From assembly GCA_015228815.1 (NCBI GenBank), contig JADGCV010000025.1, positions 1 through 64,000 on the forward strand: a DNA stretch of 64,000 nucleotides, in the 5' to 3' direction. Both the position numbers and the translations under genes were made by a program. Every line of letters begins with the position of its first letter. The first letter of the stretch is position 1. This DNA is from Magnetococcales bacterium. GTDB lineage: Bacteria > Pseudomonadota > Magnetococcia > Magnetococcales > UBA8363. Under the pieces are notes generated by a model. The model was not told the origin of the DNA. It ran no database searches and saw nothing but the letters and a program-made list of their open reading frames with translations. Shown here one piece after another: positions 56,113 through 64,000 of the stretch.

Positions 56113-56743
56113 CAGCTTTTTCCTTGTCGAAAGAGTCTGTTTCCGGATATCCCGGATCGAATGTCACTGAATCCCAAGGGATTTACAGGTGACGACATCT
56201 CAATGGGATGGAACGCGACCGATCATGCCCCAAAGTCAAACCCATCTCCCACACATCGGCCAGGAACCATCGACACTTGCCACACATACTGTCATAGGTA
56301 CTTGCAAACCAGAGGCCAACAATCAAAAGCAACGATCAATGAAAGAAAACCGATTGAATTCATTGAAATTTTACAAGTGGCTCCACATGTTGCCAAATAA
56401 ACACACCCTGTCATAATCCTGCCACAAACGCATGAAAAACAGGGGCTGCCCAATGTTGCATCAGCAGTGCATTCGATTCGGGCATCATGGCGTTCTTTAC
56501 GGCATTATTTTTGACTTTTTTGTGAAAACAATAAAAAATGCCTTTCTATTCAATGAAAACAAAAACCAAAAAGATTTGACGCAAAGACCAGATTCCAGGA
56601 GACGATTGCCGCTAAAACCGACCTCTCCATCCATCAGCGCATGTTGCATATTAGCATCATTTCCCAAAACAAGAAAAGGGGCGGCGATCGCTCGCCACCC
56701 CTTTTTGGTCATACCTTGCGAAACGGTATGTCAATCAAACCGA
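56113..56743. other. Intergenic region between the two porins
   Basis: About 630 bases. It holds the leader and promoter of porin 1 (nearest the 56113 end), an AT-rich stretch (about 56500-56600) with no convincing gene, and the terminator of porin 2 at 56676-56706. Short frames on both strands do not look coding. Its length and AT content suggest regulated expression; no operator assigned. Confidence 0.5.
56676..56706 (-). terminator. Rho-independent terminator after porin 2
   Basis: On the minus strand GGGGTGGCGAGC pairs with the GATCGCCGCCCC side and is followed by TTTTCTTGTTTT, about 38 bases after the porin 2 stop at 56744. A strong stem with an imperfect U-tract. Confidence 0.85.
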
Positions 56744-58099
56744 TCAGAAGTTCATCTTGATGCCCGCCTGAGCGAAGTAGGCGTTGTCCTCGTTGGTAAT
56801 GTTGATTCCTTCGGGATTCACCATTGCCGCTTCGAGCAGCAGGGTGGTGTCCTTTTGAATCTGGGTCGAGAGGAGCAGGCTGCCACCGATCGCGGAATCC
56901 CAGGTACCGCCCGTTTGCGCTTCGGTCACTTCGGCGTAGTCCAGGTTGGGATTGATGGTCCAGCCCGCCGCCTTGACCTTCAGCCCAACGCCGATGCCGG
57001 TCATGTTTTCGCTGGGGGAAGTATTGGTGCCACCGCCCGTCGCGAAGGTATTGAGAAGATCAATGCCACCCGGTCCACTCATATCCCAGGTCGGAGACCA
57101 CTCCGCACGATCGTTGGTGATGTTGTTGAAATCCTCGGAAGCGACAAAGCCGTAGGCATTCCATTCACCGAACCCGGTAGCGCCACTCAAGCGCAACGCA
57201 CCGAGAATGCCGGAACTGGACCACAGGTTGGAAATCTTGGAACCGGTGGTGTCCTGCGACAGATCATAGCCGTCTTCGTAGATCAAGGTGCCGACGGCGT
57301 TGACATAACCCAGCTTGCCGCTCAGGGTCAGAGCCGCCCAGATGTTGCTCGCATCGGTGGTGGTGCAGGTGGTCGCGCCGCAGACGGTTTCCAGGACTTC
57401 CATGAAGTCCGACGCTTCCTGGAGATCGGCATAGGCCAGGGTGAAGTTGTAGTCGGCCAGACCCACCTTGCCAAAGAGGCTCGCGGCCCACAGATTGGCA
57501 TCGTCACTGTCGGCGCCCTTGGTGGCGGCGTCATTGGTGGCGGTGCCGGCGTTCACGTCCTCGTTGATCCGAATGTTGCCAACGACAGCGGTGATGTTGC
57601 CGAAGGTTTTGGAGAGCAGCAGACCGCCATGGGAGGAGGTGTCATCCCCGACAAGGATCTTGTCGTTGAGGGAGATCGGCATTTCACCAAACTTGATCCC
57701 GACGCCCCAGGCTTCGGTTTCCAACCACATCTGACGGATTTCCCAGGGATCGGCCAGATTGGCCACATTGGAAACCTGGGTGTCGGCAACACCACCCGCC
57801 GCACCCGTGTCGGAAGAGGCGGAACCCAGATCCGCACCTTCGATCGCGGCTGTGTCGAGGACCCGGACCACCATGTGGGCATGGCTTTTTTCCGAAGCGA
57901 TCATGTCCGCTTTCAGTTGCAGACGATGGACATAACGCTCGCCGGTATCGGCAGGCGCCACTTCGTCGGTCATGTTGGCGTCATACATCTGCCAACGGCC
58001 CATGTAATAACCACCCAGTTTGACTTCACCGGCGTCGGCCAGAGGAGCCCAGGCAGCGGCGGCCAGAGCGGCCGCACCAAGAATCAATGTCTTCTTCAT
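56744..58099 (-). CDS. Outer-membrane porin-like beta-barrel (copy 2)
   Basis: 451 residues, paralogue of copy 1. Signal peptide KKTLILGAAALAAAAWAPLADAG; mature part with the same strand pattern, the same ETVCGATTCTTTD loop and ending GIKMNF. Differences from copy 1 cluster in the first 100 residues (YVHRLQLKADMIAS versus YVHELMLNADMIAS) and in the loops around DRAEWSPTWDMSGPGG. AAGGAGAG precedes the ATG, a much better ribosome site than copy 1 (GGAAAAAG). The pair could be differently expressed porins. Confidence 0.88.
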   Translation of the reverse strand: MKKTLILGAAALAAAAWAPLADAGEVKLGGYYMGRWQMYDANMTDEVAPADTGERYVHRLQLKADMIASEKSHAHMVVRVLDTAAIEGADLGSASSDTGAAGGVADTQVSNVANLADPWEIRQMWLETEAWGVGIKFGEMPISLNDKILVGDDTSSHGGLLLSKTFGNITAVVGNIRINEDVNAGTATNDAATKGADSDDANLWAASLFGKVGLADYNFTLAYADLQEASDFMEVLETVCGATTCTTTDASNIWAALTLSGKLGYVNAVGTLIYEDGYDLSQDTTGSKISNLWSSSGILGALRLSGATGFGEWNAYGFVASEDFNNITNDRAEWSPTWDMSGPGGIDLLNTFATGGGTNTSPSENMTGIGVGLKVKAAGWTINPNLDYAEVTEAQTGGTWDSAIGGSLLLSTQIQKDTTLLLEAAMVNPEGINITNEDNAYFAQAGIKMNF

Positions 58100-58769
58100 G
58101 CTTCTCTCCTTAGTTTTAGATCCCGCTCCCGGAGTCTCCGGAAACTTCGTCTGTCCACCTTAACTCGAAAAATCCGTGTGCAAAAACCCGAACGCAATCA
58201 ACAAAAACTCTCGACAGCGACTATTCTTTTCGTAATCCAAAACCATCCCCTCGATCCGGCAACCCGCAAGGCCCCAGCACGCAGTCCTGCGGACGTTGTC
58301 TGGCCTGTTTACCACACTGTTGCCGAATCGCAACAACCCCATGGGATGCCTTATAAACGAACTTCGAGATTCCGTCAAGAAAAAAAATACGCCGCTTCAA
58401 TCCTCGAAGAACCGGCCCCTCCTCGTTTCAATCGAAAAAATTCTTTATTTTCCGTTATCGAAGGGCGCCTCCAGGGCATCTGCCCGGAGATTGTGCAACA
58501 CCGGGGCCAGATTTGCTTAACAAATGGATAATTTTAATATCATATTGTTTTTAAATGATTTTTAATATATGTCCCACTGTTGCGCCTTTGCATCGACTGT
58601 CCTGCCCGTGCGACAGCCGGGTGGCGGTGTTGCTTTTCCGCCATTCCCATGGGAAGAAAGAATGAAGTATGATGGGGCACGCGGTTCATTGTCATGATCA
58701 CTCAGGCGGTCCGATCGTCTCGAACGGACGGTACGATCCGCCGGATATCCGGGGGGAAGGATCGAGTTC
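58100..58769. other. Divergent intergenic region before pyrR
   Basis: About 670 bases. Contains the porin 2 promoter side and the leader of the pyr operon. AT-rich at about 58380-58600. I looked for a PyrR-type attenuator (terminator/antiterminator with a conserved PyrR-binding loop) and see only short inverted repeats such as GATCGT/ACGATC near 58710-58735, not a clear case. No gene recognised. Confidence 0.5.
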
Positions 58770-59318
58770 ATGTCCAAGGATCAACCAATCGTCGTGTTGT
58801 CTCCCCAGGAAACCTTGGTCACCCTGGACACCCTGGCTGACCGCCTCGCCCAATCGATTGCCCGTCCCGAAAAACGGGTGGTCGTGGGAATACGCCGCGG
58901 GGGCGCGTTGGTGGCGCGAATGCTTCGCGAACGGCTCAACCGCCTCCTCGACCACAACCTTCCCCTGGGCTTCCTCGACATCTCCTTCTACCGCGACGAC
59001 CTCGACACCGTCGGTCCCAATCCCGTCGTCGCCCCGACCGATCTGGAAATGGATCTCGACGACAAACGGATCATCCTGATCGACGATGTCCTTTTCACCG
59101 GACGCACCATCCGGGCGGGACTCAATGCCCTCTTCGACTACGGTCGTCCCGAACGGGTCGATCTGGTGGTCCTGGTCGATCGGGGATGCCGGCAACTTCC
59201 GATTCAACCCGACTTCGCCGGAGTGGTCCTGGAAGCGGGACGCAACGAAACCGTCAAACTGGTCGAAAGTCCCGAAGGGTGGATGGTGGTCCTGAAACAC
59301 ATTACCAAAGCGTCATGA
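58770..59318 (+). CDS. pyrR: PyrR, pyr-operon regulator / uracil phosphoribosyltransferase
   Basis: 182 residues. PRPP-binding motif [17 protein letters not shown] near the middle, the N-terminal [15 protein letters not shown], and family C-terminus [18 protein letters not shown]. In Bacillus, PyrR binds pyr mRNA to cause attenuation and also makes UMP from uracil. Here it is the first gene of pyrR-pyrB-pyrC-pyrK, with GGAAGG upstream of the ATG. Whether it keeps RNA-binding in this lineage cannot be told from sequence. Confidence 0.92.
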   Translation: MSKDQPIVVLSPQETLVTLDTLADRLAQSIARPEKRVVVGIRRGGALVARMLRERLNRLLDHNLPLGFLDISFYRDDLDTVGPNPVVAPTDLEMDLDDKRIILIDDVLFTGRTIRAGLNALFDYGRPERVDLVVLVDRGCRQLPIQPDFAGVVLEAGRNETVKLVESPEGWMVVLKHITKAS

Positions 59319-59361
59319 TTCCGACACAAGTCTTGCAAAAGGACTTCATGGAAACAATCGA

Positions 59362-60333
59362 ATGGCAACCGCGATGAAAGCCAATCTCTGGAATCGAAAA
59401 CACCTGCTCAGCATGCGGGATATCGGACGGGGAGAAATTCTTTCCATCCTCGATACCGCCGCTTCGTTTCGTGAGGTCAACCACCGCGACATCAAAAAAG
59501 TCCCGACCCTGCGCGGCAAGACGATCATCAATCTGTTCTACGAAAATTCGACCCGGACCCGAACCTCCTTCGAACTGGCGGGCAAAAGGATGTCGGCGGA
59601 CGTCATCAACATGAGCGTCGCCTCCAGTTCGGTCAAGAAAGGGGAAACCCTGATCGACACCTTGGCCACCCTTCAGGCGATGAATCCCGACGTCGTCGTG
59701 GTCCGTCATTCCGAATCGGGGGCCCAGGAGTTTCTTGCCAGAAATCTCAACGCCGCCATCATCAACGCCGGTGACGGACGCCATGCCCATCCCACCCAGG
59801 CCCTCCTGGACATCCTCACCATCCACGACCACCTTCCCATCATGGGCCGCGAGGATTTTCAGGGACTCAAGGTGGCCATCTGCGGTGACATCCTTCATTC
59901 CCGGGTCGCCCGCTCCAATGCCCAGGGCCTGGCGACCATGGGCGCCCAGGTCCGTTTCGTCGGACCGCCGACCCTGATGCCGTCGAAAGTGGAAGAGGCG
60001 TTCAATGTCAAGGTTTTCCACCACATGGAAGAAGGAATCGAAGGGGTCAATGTCGTCATGATGCTCCGTCTGCAACAGGAACGGATGGCCAAGGCCTACA
60101 TTCCGAGCGTCCGCGAATATTTCCACTATTGGGGACTGACCCGGAAACGATTGGCCCTGGCTTCGGAAACCGCCATCGTCATGCATCCCGGACCGATGAA
60201 TCGCGGGGTGGAGATCGCCTCGGAGGTGGCGGACGATCTGGAGCGTTCGGTCATCCTGGAACAGGTGGCCAATGGTCTGGCCATCCGCATGGCGGTCCTC
60301 TACCGCCTGTGTACCCCCGGATCGAGGAGTTGA
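59362..60333 (+). CDS. pyrB: Aspartate carbamoyltransferase catalytic subunit
   Basis: Condenses carbamoyl phosphate with aspartate, the first committed step of pyrimidine synthesis. 323 residues with the carbamoyl-phosphate loop [24 protein letters not shown] and the aspartate-domain motifs [11 protein letters not shown] and [10 protein letters not shown]. No PyrI regulatory subunit lies in the window, so it is probably a simple trimer. 4 bases separate its stop from pyrC. Confidence 0.95.
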   Translation: MATAMKANLWNRKHLLSMRDIGRGEILSILDTAASFREVNHRDIKKVPTLRGKTIINLFYENSTRTRTSFELAGKRMSADVINMSVASSSVKKGETLIDTLATLQAMNPDVVVVRHSESGAQEFLARNLNAAIINAGDGRHAHPTQALLDILTIHDHLPIMGREDFQGLKVAICGDILHSRVARSNAQGLATMGAQVRFVGPPTLMPSKVEEAFNVKVFHHMEEGIEGVNVVMMLRLQQERMAKAYIPSVREYFHYWGLTRKRLALASETAIVMHPGPMNRGVEIASEVADDLERSVILEQVANGLAIRMAVLYRLCTPGSRS

Positions 60334-60337
60334 AATC

Positions 60338-61627
60338 ATGGCCGCGGAAACATCCTGGTTGATCAAGGGAGGCCGCGTGATCGATCCGGCCAATGGTCGG
60401 GACGAAACGGCCGATGTCTGGATCCAGGAGGGGCGCATCATGGAGGTGGGCCGTCCGGAAGTCCCCGGAGACTGTCGCATCATCGACGCCGATGGCCTGG
60501 TCGTGGCCCCGGGCCTGGTGGACATGCATGTTCATCTGCGCGAACCGGGCTACGAATACAAGGGAACCATCGCCAGTGGCACCCTCTCGGCAGCGGCGGG
60601 CGGAGTGACTTCGGTCGCCGCCATGCCCAACACCCGTCCGGTCACCGACGATCCAAGCGTGGTGGGCCATGTCCTGGAAAAGGCGCGAGTCGGCGGATTC
60701 GTCAACGTTTTCCCCATCGGCGCCATCACCAAAGGGCTCAAGGGGGTGGAACTGACCGAGTTTGGCTTGATGCTCGAAGCAGGATGCGTCGCCTTCTCCG
60801 ATGATGGGGCGACGGTGGCGGATACCGGGGTCATGCGCCGGGCGCTGGAATATGCCCGGGCCTTCGGGGCGCTCCTCATCCAGCACGCCGAAGATCCAAG
60901 CCTTGTGTCGGGTGGCTGCATGAATGAAGGGGTCACCTCCAGCCGCCTCGGATTGCCGGGAATCCCGGCGGAATCGGAATCGATCATGGTGGACCGGGAC
61001 ATCCGCCTGGTGCAACTGACGGGAGGACGCTACCATGTCGCCCATCTTTCCACCGCCGGCGCCCTCGAAGCGGTGGCGGGGGCCCAGGCCAAGGGATTGG
61101 CGGTCACCTGCGAAGTGGCGCCGCATCACTTTTCCCTGACCGAGGAGGCGGTCAACGGCTATGACACCTACGCCAAAATGGCCCCCCCCCTGCGCAGCGA
61201 ATTCGACAGAAACGCCCTCCTGGAAGGATTGGCCCGTGGCACCGTCACCGCCATCGCCACCGATCACGCCCCCCACGACGAAGACAGCAAAAAAGTGGAA
61301 TTCTGCTGTGCCGCCAATGGTGTCGTCGGTTTGGAAACACTCCTTCCCGTCAGTCTGGAGCTGGTTTCGGGCGGTGTCATGACCTTGTCGTCGTGCCTTT
61401 CCCTCATGACCTGGAAACCGGCGCGTCTTCTGGGGATCCGAAGGGGAGAACTGACCCCGGGATTCGCCGCCGACGTGGTCCTGTTCGACCTGAACGAGGG
61501 ATGGCAGGTCGATTCGAATCGACTGCACGGCAGCGCCCGCAATACCCCCTTTCATGGACGCCGGGTGCGGGGACGGGTCAAAAAAACCCTCGTCGGCGGT
61601 CGGATCGTCTTTGAGGAAGGACAGTGA
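60338..61627 (+). CDS. pyrC: Dihydroorotase
   Basis: Closes carbamoyl-aspartate to dihydroorotate. From the ATG at 60338 (GAGGAG upstream) the protein has 429 residues. Zinc ligands are visible in DMHVHLREPG and later HVAHLSTAGALE and ATDHAPHDE; ligand Lys is not evident, as expected in this class that resembles the PyrC/PyrX group of Gram-positive and CAD-type enzymes. Its stop overlaps the pyrK GTG start (GTGA). Confidence 0.94.
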   Translation: MAAETSWLIKGGRVIDPANGRDETADVWIQEGRIMEVGRPEVPGDCRIIDADGLVVAPGLVDMHVHLREPGYEYKGTIASGTLSAAAGGVTSVAAMPNTRPVTDDPSVVGHVLEKARVGGFVNVFPIGAITKGLKGVELTEFGLMLEAGCVAFSDDGATVADTGVMRRALEYARAFGALLIQHAEDPSLVSGGCMNEGVTSSRLGLPGIPAESESIMVDRDIRLVQLTGGRYHVAHLSTAGALEAVAGAQAKGLAVTCEVAPHHFSLTEEAVNGYDTYAKMAPPLRSEFDRNALLEGLARGTVTAIATDHAPHDEDSKKVEFCCAANGVVGLETLLPVSLELVSGGVMTLSSCLSLMTWKPARLLGIRRGELTPGFAADVVLFDLNEGWQVDSNRLHGSARNTPFHGRRVRGRVKKTLVGGRIVFEEGQ

Positions 61628-62565
61628 TTTCCTCCCTGGCCCCCTGTCACATCCTGGCCCGGGTCCGCGAAAACCGCCCCCTGGGCGATCGTTTTTTTCT
61701 ATTGATCCTGGAAGCCCCGGAAATCGCCTTGCGCGCCACTCCGGGTCGGTTTCTCCAGGTGGACTGTGATCCATCACTGACATTGCCGCGTCCCTTTTCC
61801 ATCATGGCGGTCGATCGCGAGGGGGGGACGGTCGCAGTGTTCTATAAAGTCGTGGGGACGGGGACACGATTCATGCAACAGTGGCCTTCGGGGACCAAGG
61901 TTTGGGTCCTGGGTCCCCTGGGATCCTCCTTTTCCCCGCCGCCGCCTGGACGAACGCCATTGATGGTGGCGGGCGGCGTGGGATTGGCGCCATTGCGTTT
62001 TCTCGGGGAACGCTTGTCACAAGGAAACAATGACAGGCCCCTGCTGTTATGGGGCGTGGAGGCGGAAACGATTCCCTGGGCCACAACCGCGCCACGCCTG
62101 AAATTTCCCGAAGATCCGATCACCCATCCGGTGGCCCTGGCCTGGGAGGAAGAACAGGGTATCGTTTCGCGCCTGGCCTCCCTGAAGGAACGGGATGGTT
62201 TTTTCCACGGACGGGTTGGTGATCTTCTCGACCGGATCCTGGCCGGCATCCCTGATTCGGGATCAAGATTTTTTCTCTATGTCTGTGGTCCCTGGGCCAT
62301 GATGGCGGCGGTGGCGCAAACGGCAGCCCGTTGGCATATTCCGGGAGAGGTTTCGCTGGAAGGGACCATGGCCTGTGGTTTTGGCGGTTGCGCCGGATGC
62401 GCGGTCCCGGTATATCAGGAAGAAAACAGGGAAAACGAATGGCGTTACGTCCGTAGTTGCACCGAAGGCCCGGTTTTGCCCATGGAGCGGATCGTGTGGC
62501 ACACACACCGGCATCCGGACACGATGGCTGCAACAAAGAAGGGGAAAGGAGATCCGAGTCTCTGA
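61624..62565 (+). CDS. pyrK: Dihydroorotate dehydrogenase electron-transfer subunit PyrK
   Basis: 313 residues from a GTG that overlaps the pyrC stop. FAD-binding N-terminal barrel (TLPRPFSIMAVD), NAD-binding region (PLMVAGGVGLAPLRFL) and the C-terminal [2Fe-2S] site CGFGGCAGCAVPVYQ with a further Cys in RSCTEGP. PyrK serves class 1B PyrD, linking dihydroorotate oxidation to NAD; the pyrD gene is not in this window. The stop overlaps the next start (TGATG). Confidence 0.92.
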   Translation: MISSLAPCHILARVRENRPLGDRFFLLILEAPEIALRATPGRFLQVDCDPSLTLPRPFSIMAVDREGGTVAVFYKVVGTGTRFMQQWPSGTKVWVLGPLGSSFSPPPPGRTPLMVAGGVGLAPLRFLGERLSQGNNDRPLLLWGVEAETIPWATTAPRLKFPEDPITHPVALAWEEEQGIVSRLASLKERDGFFHGRVGDLLDRILAGIPDSGSRFFLYVCGPWAMMAAVAQTAARWHIPGEVSLEGTMACGFGGCAGCAVPVYQEENRENEWRYVRSCTEGPVLPMERIVWHTHRHPDTMAATKKGKGDPSL

Positions 62566-63083
62566 TGCGTACCTTTTCATTGATGCTGTGTTCCTTTTTC
62601 CTGACCCTTGTCGTCGGAACAAGTCCGGGTTTTGCCGACGAAAAAGCCTCCCTGCGCCAACCTGCCTACATCAGCAACGCCTACTTCTCCGACAAAATGG
62701 TGGAACAGGGCGACGCGGTTCAACCCACTTCGGTCGTCAAATCGCTGCAACCACGATCACGCGGGGTGGCGGGATATTTCATTCTCGATCTTGTCCTGAC
62801 CAGTTCCGGCTCACACCATTTCAAAGTCAACATTTTCGATCACAAGGGAGACAAGGTCACCGATCTGGACTTTCCCCCGGTCCAGGCCCGCAAGGATGAT
62901 ACCCTGCCACTCTATACCGCGGCGGGTGGGCTGTCGGGGGCGTTTTTCCCTGGATTGTGGTTCTTCAAGGTTTACGATCAGCTCGATGGCGGTCTGTGGG
63001 ATCACCTGGGCACTTTTTCCATCATGATGATCGCTCCCGATGCCGAAAAAGAAGAACAGCCGTTGCAACCCAAGAAACTGTGA
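62565..63083 (+). CDS. Secreted protein of unknown function, coupled to pyrK
   Basis: 172 residues from the ATG at 62565, which overlaps the pyrK stop by one base. Signal peptide RTFSLMLCSFFLTLVVGTSPGFADE. The mature part looks like a beta-sandwich (GYFILDLVLTSSGSHHFKVNIFD, KVTDLDFPPVQ, GLWFFKVYDQLDGGLWDHLG) resembling periplasmic Ig-like proteins. No named family recognised. Its place at the end of the pyr run is likely incidental. Confidence 0.72.
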   Translation: MRTFSLMLCSFFLTLVVGTSPGFADEKASLRQPAYISNAYFSDKMVEQGDAVQPTSVVKSLQPRSRGVAGYFILDLVLTSSGSHHFKVNIFDHKGDKVTDLDFPPVQARKDDTLPLYTAAGGLSGAFFPGLWFFKVYDQLDGGLWDHLGTFSIMMIAPDAEKEEQPLQPKKL

Positions 63084-63259
63084 TGTATCAAGAACGGTGA
63101 TGCGGCTGGATATGAATCTTTCATGGATGCGGCCTTCCTGATCCCCATTCTTCCCCTTCTTTTTCCAGGGATGCCGCCGGTCGCGGAGAATCGCGAGGGC
63201 GTGGGGAAGCGATCCGTAAAAAAATTGTCGTGGAGGACGTCCTGTTCCAACGGATTTCC

Positions 63260-63338
<79 letters not shown>

Positions 63339-63358
63339 TTCCGATGGTGGCTTGACCA

Positions 63359-63434
<76 letters not shown>

Positions 63435-63512
63435 GGTCCGTGTCCTTCGATGATCGTTGAAAAAGCTGTTTCTCGCCCCTTGGGTATGGTATGGTATTCA
63501 CCGCTTGGTCAT

Positions 63513-63589
63513 GGCGAACGTAGCTCAGTCGGTAGAGCCCCGGATTGTGATTCCGGTTGTCGCGGGTTCAAGTCCCGTCGTTCGCCCCA
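63513..63589 (+). tRNA. tRNA-His (anticodon GTG) with encoded G-1
   Basis: 77 bases counting the encoded G-1 at 63513. Acceptor GCGAACG (63514-63520) pairs with CGTTCGC; the discriminator is C73 followed by CCA. Anticodon loop TTGTGAT with GTG; T-arm GGTTCAAGTCC. Canonical G-1:C73 pair is encoded. Confidence 0.96.
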
Positions 63590-63637
63590 ATTGTTACAGA
63601 CCGTAAAAATTGTTTGGAGTTCGATCGGGCCAATGAG

Positions 63638-63910
63638 TCACCAAGATCGGGAGGTATGAAGAACTCTAAGAATGATGACTTTTTTACCGATGACTTTGTA
63701 AGGAACGAGGTAGGGGCCATCGGTAATCACCAGTTCCCGTGTTCCTGGTACTCTACCCGGCCTTCCTTGGGCCGGAAATTCTTTTAGTTTGGCAACTGAT
63801 TCCCTTATCCGAGTCGCGACAACTTCAGCCGCTTTGGAATTGCGCTGGTCGATATATTGGCGGACGTTTTCCAAGTCCAAAATCGCCCTTTTATACCAAA
63901 CCAACTTCAT
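63638..63910 (-). CDS. ParE/RelE-family toxin
   Basis: 90 residues. Typical RelE/ParE fold sequence: VWYKRAILDLENVRQYIDQ, AEVVATRIRESVAKLKEFP, GRPGRVPGTRELVI and YLVPYKVIGKKVIILRVLHTSRSW, the usual C-terminal pattern of ParE (HT.R.W). These toxins act on gyrase or ribosome-bound mRNA; target unproven. Coupled to the preceding antitoxin by an ATGA overlap, 49 bases after the tRNA-His gene and convergent to it. Confidence 0.9.
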   Translation of the reverse strand: MKLVWYKRAILDLENVRQYIDQRNSKAAEVVATRIRESVAKLKEFPAQGRPGRVPGTRELVITDGPYLVPYKVIGKKVIILRVLHTSRSW

Positions 63911-64000
63911 CGGGACAGTTCCACTTCATCCTCGGAACCCCAGGATGCCAGCCAGTCATCTACCTTTCCATGCTCAATGAAATCCTCCTCGGAAGCGGTC
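63907..64000 (-). CDS. Antitoxin of the ParE-type toxin (C-terminal end only)
   Basis: Only the last 30 codons are in the window: EEDFIEHGKVDDWLASWGSED to the stop overlapping the toxin ATG (quoted key run HGKVDDWLASWG). This acidic C-terminus is the form seen in CopG/RHH-type antitoxins that bind ParE. The DNA-binding N-terminus lies beyond the window. Confidence 0.7.
   Translation of the reverse strand, partial: TASEEDFIEHGKVDDWLASWGSEDEVELSR

Noticed and set aside
56189-56416. A 75-codon plus-strand frame in the porin spacer
   Set aside because: No coding-like composition, no ribosome site and no recognisable protein; probably chance in a leader region.

Overview
The window is a chromosomal stretch of a Gram-negative proteobacterium. 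It carries ubiquinone genes (ubiE, ubiJ-like, ubiB, a UbiD-family gene), outer-membrane porins ending in Phe, a TolC-like channel with HlyD-type adaptors, and a DUF3576 lipoprotein, a family I associate with Alphaproteobacteria. The dispersed terminator-like repeats, the Rpn-type nuclease gene and the overall gene mix remind me of Magnetococcales-like genomes (deep-branching Alphaproteobacteria, 'Etaproteobacteria'). That placement is an inference; no 16S rRNA or magnetosome gene is present.

Layout. 1-9017: a minus-strand housekeeping block in transcription order carA, carB, greA, rlmE, a large inverted repeat, guaB, guaA. 9431-12630: a small c-type cytochrome, UDP-glucose dehydrogenase and phosphomannomutase/phosphoglucomutase. 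12721-17589: a short DUF1640-like protein, a BrnT-like toxin remnant, a TauE/SafE exporter, glutamate-cysteine ligase, argB, an SH3-domain membrane protein and a thermonuclease. 17586-23701: a quinone-related neighbourhood (ubiD family, TerC/DUF475, ubiE, ubiJ-like, ubiB). 23685-32645: a minus-strand surface/secretion cluster headed by an 1176-residue LEPR-motif protein with a seven-repeat beta-propeller, followed by a TolC-like channel, a FlgO-like lipoprotein and two HlyD-type adaptors. 32977-35776: a class II (B12-dependent) ribonucleotide reductase split into two genes. 35797-39862: tyrS, anmK, rpe, htpX. 39914-46516: an eight-gene, tightly overlapping glycan operon (HAD phosphatase, GatZ/KbaZ-like protein, two glycosyltransferases, cupin, nucleotidyltransferase-kinase fusion, methyltransferase, NTF2-like protein). 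46711-49980: an Rpn-type nuclease and a YfhO-like membrane protein. 50093-54584: a sensor kinase with a CxxCH motif in its sensor region, a DsrE-like/TusA sulfur pair, a single-span protein and a DUF3576 lipoprotein. 54760-58099: two paralogous porins. 58770-63083: pyrR-pyrB-pyrC-pyrK and a secreted protein. 63260-63589: tRNA-Pro, tRNA-Arg and tRNA-His. 63638-64000: a ParE-type toxin and the end of its antitoxin.

How the genes work together. carAB and pyrRBCK supply pyrimidines from two separate loci, and PyrK implies an NAD-linked class 1B dihydroorotate dehydrogenase encoded elsewhere. ugd and the phosphomutase make sugar precursors for envelope polysaccharides. The glycan operon looks like a self-contained route that makes, dephosphorylates, activates and transfers an unusual sugar; this is the best candidate here for an undescribed pathway. 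The propeller-protein cluster looks like an envelope-spanning export or display system without an obvious local ATPase. No CRISPR array, rRNA operon, prophage or complete insertion sequence was seen.
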